Source: Clostridiales bacterium
GTDB taxonomy: Bacteria; Bacillota; Clostridia; Saccharofermentanales; Saccharofermentanaceae
Direction: 5' to 3'
DNA: 64,000 nucleotides
NCBI GenBank assembly: GCA_017551625.1
Contig: JAFZLF010000040.1
Coordinates: forward strand, 62,001 to 126,000
Shown here piece by piece: positions 43,621 to 53,200 of the stretch (within the stretch, counting starts at the first letter, position 1; every line of letters begins with the position of its first letter). The notes beneath the pieces are model-generated. The model saw only the letters and a list, made by a program, of their open reading frames with translations, was not told the origin of the DNA and ran no database searches. The position numbers and the translations under genes are program-made.

Positions 43621-45999
43621 TCAGAGCACTCCGATCTCGATATCTCCTCCGCCGAAGACGACCATGGTGCCCCATTCGTTCAGTTCGGGGATGCCTATGC
43701 TTGAAGAGGAGATGCGGAAGACCCCGGCGAGCACCAGACGGATCTGGCCGTAGAAGCCCTGCGTATGTACAGTGATTTTTCCGTCTTGGCGTATCGCTTT
43801 TACGATGCCGACATTCTTCAGATCAGCGGAATAGATGTCCGTGCTGATTTCTTTTCCTTCGGGCAGCTCAAATAGCGTGATGGTCACATTTTCCATGTAG
43901 TTATAGACGGGCTTCTCGTCGGAGGCGCCCGCGACAAGGATCGTGCCCGGCCGCGCCAGGATCGGCATAGTAAGGTAGCTGTGCTGCTCATTTTTCCAAA
44001 TCGGACCCTCGATCCGTTCACGGGTGAGAAGGTTCGTCCAGGTCCCGGTCGGAACATAGTAGCGGACGATGCCGTCCTCGGAGGTGATCGGCGCGACAAG
44101 AAGGGACGGACCGAACATATACTGTTGCTCGAGAACCGCAGTGTTCGGATCGTCCGGAAATTCCAGGACCATCGGACGTGTCATCGGAAGCCCCAGGGTG
44201 CTTGATTCGACGGCGCTTGAGAAGATGTACGGCATCAGACCGAGCTTGAACTTCGAGAAGAGAAGAGTCTCCTGCACCGCCTCTGTTCCGTATTGCCACG
44301 GCACGCGGAAAGTCGTTGCCCCACCGAGCATCGCCTGTGGGAGGAACATCGAGAACTGATGGCTCCGCATATACAGATCGGGGGTGCACTCGTCTGTGAC
44401 ACCGCCTATATTCGCGCCCCAGTATGGGAAACCGCTGAAAGACAGCGATAGACCGCTGGAAAGTGCGGAGCGCATACCTTCGTAGGAGGCATCGCCGTTG
44501 TCGAGAGTCAGGAAAGGATACTTGTGTGAGCCGATAAACCCGGCGTGACCCAGGATGCAGGCGCTATTCTGACCATAGCGCCGCTGCAGAAGCTCGAATA
44601 CGGCTTCTTCGTAGAGGACCGGGTAGAGATTGTGCTGGCTCTCTGCATCCAGTTCGTTCTTGTAGGTGATCCCGTATCTTGCCGCATCTGCTCCGTAGAA
44701 AGGATCGGCGACTGGCGCGTCTGCGCCATAATCCAGATGGAAAGAATCTACCCCCATCCGGATCAGCTCGTCGAGGAACTTCTGATACCAGGCGCGGGCG
44801 ACCAGGTTGGTGAAGTCCACAAGTCCGCTTCCGGCCTGAGAACAGTCTGTCTGCCAGAGGTCTCCGTTGCCGAGATTCAGGAAGTAATTGCCATCGAAAC
44901 CTTCCTGAAAGAGCGGAGATTTCTGAGAGATGTAGGGACTGATCCACAGACAGACACGTATCCCGTTGTCGTGGATCTCCTTGATCATTTCCTTCGGGTT
45001 CGGGAAGCGTTTGTCATCCCAGAGCAGACTGGTCCACTCGAATCCCTTCATCCAGAAGGGACCGAAATGGATAACGGAAAGAGGCATATTCATGGTCTTG
45101 TTCTTCTCGAGAAGATCCAGGATCGTTTCTTCGTCGTATTCTTCGAGGGAAGGCGTCGAGATCCAGCTTCCGAATGACCAGGCCGGCGGGAGTGCGGCGC
45201 GTCCGATCAGTTCTGAATACAGATCCATGACATGTTTCATCGAGGCGCCGCCGATCAGGATATACTCCATCGATTCTCCGGCCACGGAAAACTGTGTGCG
45301 AGCGGAGAGACCTTCGGGTCCTGCTTCCGAGGTGCAGTCATTCCCAATCTCGAAGGAGACGCGGCCGGGCGTGTTGACAAGCACGCCGTATCCTCTCGAA
45401 GAGAGAAAGAAGGGCGTAGACTTGGCCGATTTCCCGGCGCAGATGCCGGCATCTTCATTCCAGATCTCATACGAACCGCCGTTGCGGATGATGCTCCCCG
45501 GCTGTTCGCCGAGACCGTAGATGTATTCTCCCTCGCTGAGCAAGAGCTGTTCGCGGATATACGTGGTACCGTCTGCTGCCGTGATGTGTGCCTGTCCGCC
45601 GAGACCGGTCGAGGTCAGGTATCGTCCGGAATAGTAGAAGGAGATTCCCCACGCTCCGTCCTTGCGGAGGTGTACTTCCAGCAGACTGGATGTATATATA
45701 TATTCATTTTCGTTTTCGGTGCTGACCGGTTTGATAATGTTGCGGTTCAGTTCCAGCGCGGCTTTTCTGGCACGGCTTCCGCGGTGATTGGTGATCTTTA
45801 CCGAGAAGATATTCGCGCCGATCGCACTGATCTGCACAGTCAGAAGTCCGCATCCTATCGAGTCTTTGGCCTTCTCTTGTGAGGAATACGGCGCGAAAAG
45901 CGTGATGGCCGATTCGGAAGTGTCGATATCGCTGATCTCCTTCGGATAGTCAAGCGTGAATCCCTCTTTTACGGTCCATAGCCCATCTGTAAATTTCAT
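43621..45999 (-). CDS. yicI: GH31 alpha-xylosidase-like glycosidase
   Basis: 792 residues from the ATG at 45999 (AGAGG eight bases ahead; a GTG at 46008 is possible). It follows E. coli YicI along its length: KFTDGLWTVKEGFTLDYP start, EYIYGLGEQPGSIIRNG, GYGVLVNTPGRVSFEIG, ALPPAWSFGSWIST, FWMKGFEW and WISPYISQKSPLF. The nucleophile is Asp423 in FHLDYGADAP and the acid is near Asp503 in LDNGDASYEGM. The YicI arginine motif ahead of the acid (ARSAS) is LGHAG here, so substrate preference may differ. No signal peptide, so it acts on imported xyloglucan or alpha-glucoside fragments. It reads opposite to its neighbours. Confidence 0.88.
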   Translation of the reverse strand: MKFTDGLWTVKEGFTLDYPKEISDIDTSESAITLFAPYSSQEKAKDSIGCGLLTVQISAIGANIFSVKITNHRGSRARKAALELNRNIIKPVSTENENEYIYTSSLLEVHLRKDGAWGISFYYSGRYLTSTGLGGQAHITAADGTTYIREQLLLSEGEYIYGLGEQPGSIIRNGGSYEIWNEDAGICAGKSAKSTPFFLSSRGYGVLVNTPGRVSFEIGNDCTSEAGPEGLSARTQFSVAGESMEYILIGGASMKHVMDLYSELIGRAALPPAWSFGSWISTPSLEEYDEETILDLLEKNKTMNMPLSVIHFGPFWMKGFEWTSLLWDDKRFPNPKEMIKEIHDNGIRVCLWISPYISQKSPLFQEGFDGNYFLNLGNGDLWQTDCSQAGSGLVDFTNLVARAWYQKFLDELIRMGVDSFHLDYGADAPVADPFYGADAARYGITYKNELDAESQHNLYPVLYEEAVFELLQRRYGQNSACILGHAGFIGSHKYPFLTLDNGDASYEGMRSALSSGLSLSFSGFPYWGANIGGVTDECTPDLYMRSHQFSMFLPQAMLGGATTFRVPWQYGTEAVQETLLFSKFKLGLMPYIFSSAVESSTLGLPMTRPMVLEFPDDPNTAVLEQQYMFGPSLLVAPITSEDGIVRYYVPTGTWTNLLTRERIEGPIWKNEQHSYLTMPILARPGTILVAGASDEKPVYNYMENVTITLFELPEGKEISTDIYSADLKNVGIVKAIRQDGKITVHTQGFYGQIRLVLAGVFRISSSSIGIPELNEWGTMVVFGGGDIEIGVL

Positions 46000-46167
46000 A
46001 TCAGACACCTCTTTTCGGATGACATACCTATTGTTAAGGAGAGAGCCGGAACTTGCCGGTTTTCGGTCAGGGACGCACTCCTCCGTTCAGAGTATAGCAA
46101 AACAAGATTCCGCAAAGGGTACAGAATTCCTACTACTATGTTTCAATCCTGTGAAATGTCGGCAATA

Positions 46168-46176
46168 TGTTATACT
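46168..46176 (+). promoter_or_regulatory. Extended -10 promoter for the alcohol dehydrogenase-cca operon
   Basis: TGT-TATACT at 46168-46176, 56 bases before the ATG; the -35 match is poor. Confidence 0.5.
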
Positions 46177-46231
46177 ATATGGATATAGAGTATGGGGATT
46201 CCCCCGAAATGGCAAAAGGAGCGGAAGATTC

Positions 46232-47425
46232 ATGACATCACGACGATCACTTCTCGGATATGCTGCCGGAATGAAGGAGCAGCGCCAGGAATTGCTGGCG
46301 GATATCGGTGCTTTCGAGAAGCTGGCAGAAGAACTGATCCGAAGAGATGTGAAACGTATCTATGTGATCGTTGCCAAGCCTCTGCAGAAGCTCAAACTCT
46401 GCGACCGGTTTCTCGAGATCCTTCAGGAAGCGCATGTAAGATGTTTCGTTTCTTCGTGCTCCGATATCGCGACAGACCAGGCTACGATCAAGGCCTGTAC
46501 AGAAGAGTGCCGGACCTATAACTGTGAAGTGATCGTTGCTTTTGGCGGGGGGAAGACAATCGACGTAGGCAAGATGGTATCCGTCTGGGTCACGAACCAG
46601 GATATGTCGCTCTATCAGATGCGCGGTGTCAATAAGATCCCGCGCAAAGGGATCCCGCTTTATGTGGCGGCGACGACGGGAAGTGGCGCAGAGAGTTCTG
46701 CAAGTTCTCTGATCCGGCACGACAAACAGATCTACATGTATTATAGTGAATACCTGCTCCCGAGAACCGTCGTGCTTGATCCGGATCTGGTACTCCGGCT
46801 TCCTATGGAGAATATGGCCAATGCTTCGATCCTGGCTCTGACGCATGCGGTCGAAGCGTATATCTGTCCGGATGCCGGCGCTTTTCCGGCGGACCGGGCC
46901 AATGCGGATATAGCGGTTCCGATCTTCTTCTCTTATCTGGAGAAGTGCTATAAACATGGCCTCGGGAACGATGTGTACCTGCAGCTCATGATGGCGCCTT
47001 ATTATTCCGGCGTGGCGTCGCGCCGGATCGGATATGGATATACCCACAGCTTCGCGCTCTATATCGCCGAGAAATATGACATCGCGCCGGGAAGCGTGTG
47101 CGCGGTGCTGCTCCCGATCATTCTGGAATACGAGTTTGAACAGGTCCGGGACTCGCTTGCCGATCTGGCGAAACTGACGCATCTTTGCTCGTCCCGGGCG
47201 ACGAAGGAAGAAGCGGCACGTGCCTTTATCGACGGATTCCGCAGCTTGTGCAGACGAGTGGAACTTCCGGATTCACTTCCTTTCCTAAAGACGGAAGACC
47301 TCGGGGAGATTATCGAACTGTCACTGTACGATGCCAAGAAATGGAGCAATCCGAAGAAACTCAATAAGGTGCAGGCATTGTCACTTCTACGTAAAGCCAG
47401 ATATAAAGATCAGGGGACAATCTAG
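46232..47425 (+). CDS. Iron-containing alcohol dehydrogenase family protein
   Basis: 397 residues from the ATG at 46232, with AAAGGAG upstream; the long in-frame upstream region looks non-coding. NAD-binding motif VIVAFGGGKTIDVGKM, metal-site segments LTHAVEAYICPDAGA and GYGYTHSFALYIAEKYD, and PLYVAATTGSGAESS are characteristic of group III dehydrogenases. The family reduces aldehydes or oxidises alcohols, and includes lactaldehyde, 1,3-propanediol and butanol enzymes. The substrate is not evident. It is followed after 13 bp by cca, so the two are probably co-transcribed. Confidence 0.87.
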   Translation: MTSRRSLLGYAAGMKEQRQELLADIGAFEKLAEELIRRDVKRIYVIVAKPLQKLKLCDRFLEILQEAHVRCFVSSCSDIATDQATIKACTEECRTYNCEVIVAFGGGKTIDVGKMVSVWVTNQDMSLYQMRGVNKIPRKGIPLYVAATTGSGAESSASSLIRHDKQIYMYYSEYLLPRTVVLDPDLVLRLPMENMANASILALTHAVEAYICPDAGAFPADRANADIAVPIFFSYLEKCYKHGLGNDVYLQLMMAPYYSGVASRRIGYGYTHSFALYIAEKYDIAPGSVCAVLLPIILEYEFEQVRDSLADLAKLTHLCSSRATKEEAARAFIDGFRSLCRRVELPDSLPFLKTEDLGEIIELSLYDAKKWSNPKKLNKVQALSLLRKARYKDQGTI

Positions 47426-47438
47426 AAACGGTGATAAG

Positions 47439-48797
47439 ATGAAGGCGAGTACGACCCGGATCTCATATGCGTTGCCGGAAGAGGTGGCCGAAGTGATCTC
47501 CCGTCTCGAAGAAGACGGGAAAGAAGCCTATGTAGTCGGCGGTGCGGTGCGCGATATTCTGATGGGAAAGAAACCGGACGATTATGACGTGACGACCAGC
47601 GCGACACCTCATGAGGTAGCGGCGCTGTTTGGACAGGAGAATTGCCATCCTACCGGAATCGCTCACGGAACGGTCACCGTAGTCATAAACGGTATGCCGG
47701 TCGAGGTGACGACGTTCCGCATCGATGGCGATTATGAAGATGGCCGGCATCCGAATGAGGTGCACTTTACCCGTTCTCTCGAAGAAGACGTGAAACGCCG
47801 CGACTTTACGATCAATGCTCTTGCCATGCGACTGGATGGAACGGTCCTCGATTACTGCGGGGGGATAGAGGATATCCGTAACAAGTGCCTGCGAACAGTA
47901 GGAGAACCGTCCAGACGTTTCAGAGAAGACGCCCTCAGGATCCTGCGCGCGCTGCGTTTTGCTTCGGAACGCGGTTTTTCGATCGAGAAGGAAACATCAG
48001 AGGAGATATTCCGGAGAAAAAATGACCTCTGTTCTCTCTCGGTCGAGCGCATCTGGAAAGAGTTTTCCCGGCTGATGCTCGGGAGTCATTGTGTCCCGAT
48101 CCTTCGTGAATACTTCGATGTCGTTGATGCGATCCTTCCGGAGATCGTACCTATGAGGGGATTTCTTCAGCATAATCCGCATCATATCTATGATGTGTGG
48201 GAGCACACGCTCGTTTCCATAGAACATATCCCGGCCACGCCGGTCCTTCGCATGACGATGCTTCTTCACGATATCGGGAAGCCGGAATGTTTTGTGATGG
48301 ATGATTCAGGGATCGGGCATTTCTACGGACACCAGAAAGTCAGTGCAGATATTGCCGATGCGATCCTTCGACGTTGGAAGGTGGATACGAAAACGAGAGA
48401 AACGATCGTTCTTCTGATCCGGGAACACGATGCAGTGCTCGAGCCATCGCTTCGTATCGTCAGGCGCAGACTCCTTAGGTATGGCGAGGAGGTCCTCCGC
48501 ATGCTCCTTGAGGTAAAGAAAGCTGACATTTCTGCCCACTCCGAAAAAAGTGCATATCGGCTCCCGGAGATATCCGCTTTTGAGACGATCCTGGATCAGG
48601 TGGTCGAGGAGAAGATGTGCTGTTCTTATTCTGCCATGGCGATTAACGGAAACGACCTTATGCGTATGGGGATCGAACCGGGAATCCGCATCGGACAACT
48701 GAAAAAACAACTTCTGGAGGAAGTCGTGGATGGCCGTATCCCCAATGAGAGAGAGGCTTTGTTGAAGCGAGCTTTGGAGCTAAAAGAAGAAATGTGA
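47439..48797 (+). CDS. cca: CCA-adding tRNA nucleotidyltransferase
   Basis: 452 residues from the ATG at 47439; the ribosome site is weak. A class II nucleotidyltransferase head has GGAVRDILMG and the metal-binding DYDVT, followed by RRDFTINALAM and the EDALRILRALRFASE template helix. A C-terminal HD domain shows MLLHDIGKPECF. It builds or repairs the 3' CCA of tRNAs and is needed here even though this window's tRNA encodes CCA. Confidence 0.94.
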   Translation: MKASTTRISYALPEEVAEVISRLEEDGKEAYVVGGAVRDILMGKKPDDYDVTTSATPHEVAALFGQENCHPTGIAHGTVTVVINGMPVEVTTFRIDGDYEDGRHPNEVHFTRSLEEDVKRRDFTINALAMRLDGTVLDYCGGIEDIRNKCLRTVGEPSRRFREDALRILRALRFASERGFSIEKETSEEIFRRKNDLCSLSVERIWKEFSRLMLGSHCVPILREYFDVVDAILPEIVPMRGFLQHNPHHIYDVWEHTLVSIEHIPATPVLRMTMLLHDIGKPECFVMDDSGIGHFYGHQKVSADIADAILRRWKVDTKTRETIVLLIREHDAVLEPSLRIVRRRLLRYGEEVLRMLLEVKKADISAHSEKSAYRLPEISAFETILDQVVEEKMCCSYSAMAINGNDLMRMGIEPGIRIGQLKKQLLEEVVDGRIPNEREALLKRALELKEEM

Positions 48798-49059
48798 AGA
48801 GAACTTCACAATTTGACACATTCACATATGCAATACACAAACGAAACGAAAAGAAATCGGTTTCGAAATGTGCATGTTGCACAAAACATTTTCTCCATTT
48901 ATAAAATCGCAACAAATTAGATACAAAATGTGACAGAAATGTGACAAAATCTACAAGAATTTGAACGAACCTCCCTGTACAATAAGACCATAGACACAGA
49001 CAACAAGGACGATGACACCAGGGGAAATGATTTAGAGGATAGTATAGGAGGGATATACC

Positions 49060-49791
49060 ATGAAAAACAGAAAAGGATTTACATTAATGGAAATGATATG
49101 TGTCATCGCGATCATTGTTTTCCTCAGCGCAGTGACACTGACGAGTATTTCGCAGTATGTTCAGAAGTCAAGTGATCTGAGAGCAAGTGTCGATGCACAT
49201 TCCGCAGCAGTAGAATCGCAGCAGGCTTTGGTAAATGGTTATCTGACCACGACTCGTATCAGACCTGCACAGTCCCAGACAGAGAATACATCTCTTCAGC
49301 CAAACACCAATGGCGGCGGTGGAGCTCCGAGTGAGAACAATGCTACAGAAACATCACTCGAGCCGAGTGAGACGGAACCTTCCGCTACGCCACCGTCTGA
49401 GACCACACCTTCTCCGACACCCTCGCCGACGCCTTCTCCGACACCGGAGCCGACACCGGAACCGACACCGGAACCGACACCGGCAGGAAATGATGGACCC
49501 GCAGCAGCTCCCGGCAGCACAGTTGTCATAGAGAATAAGTGGGGAAATGACCCTCAGTCTTATGCAGGAATGAAAGCAAAGTTGGATCACAAAGGACAGA
49601 CCGTAGTAATCTACGTTCCGGACGGAGTTACAATTACCAACATGTATGCTTCTAACTGTACTACTTCTCAGAATGGCAACGAATACACGATCAAGTACAA
49701 AAACAATAGCTGGGCACCGCAAACGGAGATTGGTTTCCAAGTTTCAGGTGACTCGAGCAAGTTTAGTCAGGTAGTAGTAAAGTCCTACTAA
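49060..49791 (+). CDS. Type IV prepilin-like protein with a C-terminal CBM2-like domain
   Basis: 243 residues with AGGAGGG upstream. A class III signal, KGFTLMEM, is cut after Gly6 and places Glu at mature position 5. A hydrophobic pilin helix follows (about 7-28). Residues 60-150 are a low-complexity, Thr/Ser/Pro/Glu-rich linker with repeated TPSP and TPEP. The last 90 residues (VIENKWGNDPQSYAGM, ITNMYASNCT, NEYTIKYKNNSWAPQTEIGFQVSG) look by eye like a family 2 cellulose-binding module with its spaced Trp residues and final GF-x-x-SG. Ruminococcus albus has a Pil-family cellulose-binding protein, so adhesion to fibre is plausible. No pilus assembly genes are in the window. A terminator follows. 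Confidence 0.75.
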   Translation: MKNRKGFTLMEMICVIAIIVFLSAVTLTSISQYVQKSSDLRASVDAHSAAVESQQALVNGYLTTTRIRPAQSQTENTSLQPNTNGGGGAPSENNATETSLEPSETEPSATPPSETTPSPTPSPTPSPTPEPTPEPTPEPTPAGNDGPAAAPGSTVVIENKWGNDPQSYAGMKAKLDHKGQTVVIYVPDGVTITNMYASNCTTSQNGNEYTIKYKNNSWAPQTEIGFQVSGDSSKFSQVVVKSY

Positions 49792-49869
49792 TAACAATGA
49801 GTATCACGACGACAGATTGATGACAATGGAGAATTGACAGCCTAGGAATCACAAATCTTCTCACTTATA

Positions 49870-49896
49870 GGGGCGGCCGATGGGTCGCCCCTTTTT
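49870..49896 (+). terminator. Intrinsic terminator after the pilin gene
   Basis: GGGGCGGCC pairs with GGTCGCCCC around a four-base loop and is followed by TTTTTG. Confidence 0.88.
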
Positions 49897-50040
49897 GTTC
49901 AAAGGAATTTGATTTACAAATCAGAAATAAATCCGTGCTTTTTCTTCCATTTCGTAATAATATAATAAGCATAGATACTTATGCGGTGGCTGAACCGTGT
50001 GGCGTTTTTGGGGATGCCTGTTCTGGCAGGGAGAGTACAA

Positions 50041-51183
50041 ATGGGAATTAGGAAAGTCATTAAAGCGATCAGCAAGAACATGACGATCATCACGATTGGC
50101 GCAGCTTTTGTGCTGGGCTTTATCGGTATGTCCGATGTCAAGGCTGTTCTTCTGAATCCATCGGATGATTCGGTGGCGCTGCTGGACACGTCCACTTGGT
50201 TTAAGAAAACAGATACTGGTAACGCGGCCGGTGAAGACGAAGGCCTGCGTATCGTGTCAGAGATCGGCCTTTCGGAAGAAGAACTCACGGCACTCAATAA
50301 CCGCGGATCCGGCACGAGTGCTGTGGAGACAGATGAGAACGGCAACCCGATCATTACTTCAGATCCTTCCGATGATCAGGGAGGCGATGTGGAGGCTACG
50401 TCAGAAAGCGCCGGAGACAGTACATCAGAGACTCCTGTCGAGATTTCCGACTCGACAGATGAGAACATGGATCCGAGTATGAGTGAATCGGTCACGGATG
50501 TTCCGGGGACAGGCGCTGATGATCCTAAGATTTCTTCGGGAACAGACAGCAAGACCTCTGAGACGACGAAAGATCCGAAGGAGTCGACAGATGCGACTAC
50601 AGCAGAGACCACAAAGGTAACTGCGACGACAGAAGCGCCTGCTGATACGACATCCGAGCCGAAGGAAACGGAACCGCCCAAAGAGACGCCGGACGATACA
50701 GAACCGGCGGAGACAACGACTGAACCGCCTGAAACGACAACGGAAGCGCCTACAACTACTACTGAAGCGCCGCCGGAAACCACGACGGCTGCCGATTCCG
50801 GTTCTATGGGAGCCTCGGGAGGATCCTATGATACGGACTGGGCGAAGACAGTCCTCTCACTTGTAAATGAAGAACGTGCAGCCAATGGTCTCGGAGCTCT
50901 TGAGTGGAGTGGTTCGCTGGCCAAGGCCGCGAAGACCAGAGCGTCGGAGATCGTGGTGAAGTGGTCTCATACCCGTCCGGATGGTTCGGACTGGTGGACA
51001 GTCAGCGATCTGACGTATGGTGAGAATCTGGCGTACGGACAGACATCTCCTTCCGAAGTGGTAGAGGCATGGATGAACTCCGCGGGACACAAGGCAAATA
51101 TCCTCGGAGATTATTCGACGATTGGAGTCGCCTGCTATTGCTATGACGGGACCTATTACTGGGTACAGGAGTTTGGATACTGA
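50041..51183 (+). CDS. Membrane-anchored CAP/SCP-domain (YkwD-type) protein
   Basis: 380 residues from the ATG at 50041, with AGGGAG upstream; an ATG at 49981 is a less likely start. An uncleaved signal/anchor helix (about 15-35) is followed by about 210 residues of Thr/Glu/Ser/Pro-rich linker (TTEPPETTTEAPTTTT). The C-terminal CAP domain shows LSLVNEERAANGLGALEWS, KAAKTRASEI, SHTRPDG, YGENLAYG and WMNSAGHKANILG. The domain family is common on Firmicute surfaces and in spore coats; its activity is unclear. The next gene begins right after its stop. Confidence 0.85.
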   Translation: MGIRKVIKAISKNMTIITIGAAFVLGFIGMSDVKAVLLNPSDDSVALLDTSTWFKKTDTGNAAGEDEGLRIVSEIGLSEEELTALNNRGSGTSAVETDENGNPIITSDPSDDQGGDVEATSESAGDSTSETPVEISDSTDENMDPSMSESVTDVPGTGADDPKISSGTDSKTSETTKDPKESTDATTAETTKVTATTEAPADTTSEPKETEPPKETPDDTEPAETTTEPPETTTEAPTTTTEAPPETTTAADSGSMGASGGSYDTDWAKTVLSLVNEERAANGLGALEWSGSLAKAAKTRASEIVVKWSHTRPDGSDWWTVSDLTYGENLAYGQTSPSEVVEAWMNSAGHKANILGDYSTIGVACYCYDGTYYWVQEFGY

Positions 51184-51633
51184 TTGTCAGAGGAACGTGA
51201 GAAAAAACCAATAATATTCCGAAACTTAGTGCGATGGCCACTCATGTTCTGCATGGTGGCCGTAGTACTTCTTGGCCTGGCGTATAGTTATTTTGTCGAT
51301 CCGACAAAGTCACAGGGGGCGACGATCCCGTGCTTTACTTATACATATACGGGATTTTATTGCCCGGGATGCGGTGATACACGTGCACTTCACGCACTCA
51401 CGCATGGCCGCATCTTACAGGCTTTTGACTATAATCTGCTTTTCCCGTTTATCGTGATCATCCTGGCCTGGTACTACTTGGTGGGATTGACTACGTTGTT
51501 GTTCAGAAAGAGAGTGATGTGGATACCGGAGTCGATCCCGCGCTGGGGAGCGATCGGAATCGGTGTGGTGATCGTGCTCTTTACTGTGCTGCGGAATATT
51601 CCCGCATGGCCTTTTTCGATCCTGGCTCCCTGA
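51184..51633 (+). CDS. DUF2752 family membrane protein
   Basis: 149 residues, apparently from a TTG directly after the preceding TGA, suggesting translational coupling. Three or four membrane helices surround the family signature FYCPGCGDTRALHALTHG followed by NLLFPF. The paired cysteines may bind metal. Function of the family is unknown. The start is the least certain part. Confidence 0.75.
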   Translation: MSEEREKKPIIFRNLVRWPLMFCMVAVVLLGLAYSYFVDPTKSQGATIPCFTYTYTGFYCPGCGDTRALHALTHGRILQAFDYNLLFPFIVIILAWYYLVGLTTLLFRKRVMWIPESIPRWGAIGIGVVIVLFTVLRNIPAWPFSILAP

Positions 51634-51796
51634 TACAGAAGGGGAAATTGCGGTTTTGTATGAGTTAATTAAGTATAAAGATGCGCTTTCGGTTATTGCG
51701 AAAGAAGCGCAAAGGCATTATATTACTATATAGTAAGTCAAATAAATCAGATTCTTTCCTTTCTCGGGGAGGATCGTCAAACAGGAGGATATGACA

Positions 51797-52321
51797 ATGG
51801 CAGCTTGTAAGTATTGTGGACAAGAGACAGGTGGATCGATGTTCTGCCAGAATTGTGGCGCGAAGGTAGAAGTGCAGGCCGAGCAGCCTGTGATGCAGCA
51901 ACCGGCATATACACCGGATCCGTTCCCGACGCAGCCGATGGCCAGTACCATTCCGACACAGCCTTCTTTCTATACTCCGGGCGGAGCTGGCGGACTTCTC
52001 GCCGGCAATATCATCGCGATCATTCTCGGCGTGATCTGCTGCTGCTTCACATACGGTATTTCCCTGATCGCCATGATCCTGGGTATTATCGGTACAGTCT
52101 ATGCATCTAAGGTAAAGAGCAGCCTCAATGCGGATGAAGAAAGCCACAACCGCAGAGTATCCCGGATCTTGATGATCATCGCATACGTTGTGCTGGTTCT
52201 CGGAATCGTCGTTATGGTCGGTCTGGCTATCGCAGCGGCAGATGGTGTCTCCGGACTTAAGGAAATGTATGAGTCGATCTACGAGTCCGTTTCGGAATCT
52301 ATGGCGAATGCGAGCAAATAA
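51797..52321 (+). CDS. Zinc-ribbon membrane protein 1
   Basis: 174 residues from the ATG at 51797, which lies eight bases after AGGAGG; the ATG at 51791 is too close. An N-terminal zinc ribbon has Cys4, Cys7, Cys17 and Cys20, then a Pro/Gln/Thr-rich linker, two membrane helices (about 72-100 and 125-148, IIAIILGVICCCFTYGIS and ILMIIAYVVLVLGIVV) and a short tail. The layout resembles DUF4190-type small membrane proteins of Firmicutes. First of three successive zinc-ribbon genes. Function unknown. Confidence 0.72.
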   Translation: MAACKYCGQETGGSMFCQNCGAKVEVQAEQPVMQQPAYTPDPFPTQPMASTIPTQPSFYTPGGAGGLLAGNIIAIILGVICCCFTYGISLIAMILGIIGTVYASKVKSSLNADEESHNRRVSRILMIIAYVVLVLGIVVMVGLAIAAADGVSGLKEMYESIYESVSESMANASK

Positions 52322-52347
52322 TCCCGCGAAGAGAGAACAGAAAAGTC

Positions 52348-53025
52348 ATGCTTTGTGAGAAGTGCTTCAGTGAAATTGCGGAGGGCGCGGCGTTCTGTAA
52401 GGAGTGCGGCCATCCGGTGAATAAGTTGACGGATACTGGAACAGGGGAGGCAGGAATGCCTGCCCCTGTTTCTGCGTCAGCGCCAAGTATGCCATATGTG
52501 CCGGCTTCTTTTGCGGAGCCGGTTCGGCAGGCGGTATCACAGCCGGTCCTGACACCGGCGCCTCAGCCGATCCTGGCTCCGGCAATGCCGTCAAGTGCTC
52601 CGATACGGTCGTATGCTGCTCCCCAGCCGGTATTCGCATCGGCGCCTGCGGCGTATATGGGAGTGTCCTCTACGATCGATGAGGGGGACTATTATCACTT
52701 TGATGCGTCAGAGACACCGGATTTCGAAGCGATGCGCGGTATTTCGATCGCGCTGATCATCCTGTCTGTGTGTACAGTCATCGGTATCCTCTTTCCGATG
52801 CCGGTTGCTATCGCCAGCCTGGTGATGTCGTGCGGGGGGATCGGCGAACGGGATCAAAGACGCGCGCTTGATAAGTTTCATACTTGCAGGGTACTGGTGA
52901 TCATAGCGGTGGTCACTCTTCTTCTGTTTTTCCTGGCGGGGCTGATCATAGCTCTGTCTCTGGGTTATTTCGCAGATCTGATGGAACTGGAAGGAACGGC
53001 CAAGGAGAGTCTGAACCTCTTTTGA
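52348..53025 (+). CDS. Zinc-ribbon membrane protein 2
   Basis: 225 residues. An N-terminal zinc ribbon (Cys3, Cys6, Cys17, Cys20 in LCEKCFSEIAEGAAFCKECG) is followed by about 90 Pro/Ala-rich residues and two C-terminal membrane helices (ALIILSVCTVIGILFPMPVAIA and VLVIIAVVTLLLFFLAGLIIAL). It is organised like the gene 26 bp upstream, with which it is probably co-transcribed and may share ancestry. A strong terminator follows. No function recognised. Confidence 0.72.
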   Translation: MLCEKCFSEIAEGAAFCKECGHPVNKLTDTGTGEAGMPAPVSASAPSMPYVPASFAEPVRQAVSQPVLTPAPQPILAPAMPSSAPIRSYAAPQPVFASAPAAYMGVSSTIDEGDYYHFDASETPDFEAMRGISIALIILSVCTVIGILFPMPVAIASLVMSCGGIGERDQRRALDKFHTCRVLVIIAVVTLLLFFLAGLIIALSLGYFADLMELEGTAKESLNLF

Positions 53026-53047
53026 TGCTTAGATTTCAGCTTTTGCG

Positions 53048-53071
53048 GGAGGCTTCGGGCCTCCTTTTTTT
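53048..53071 (+). terminator. Intrinsic terminator after zinc-ribbon gene 2
   Basis: GGAGGC pairs with GCCTCC around TTCGG, followed by seven T residues. Confidence 0.92.
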
Positions 53072-53200
53072 GACGTATTTTTTTGTACAATGTGAAAAAT
53101 CTTTGTCAATTTGTTGTGAAATCGCATAGAAAACAATGAAAATTGTCATAAAAGGTTGTATAATTGTTTTTGCAATTCGATTGATGAGGAGTATGTAACG

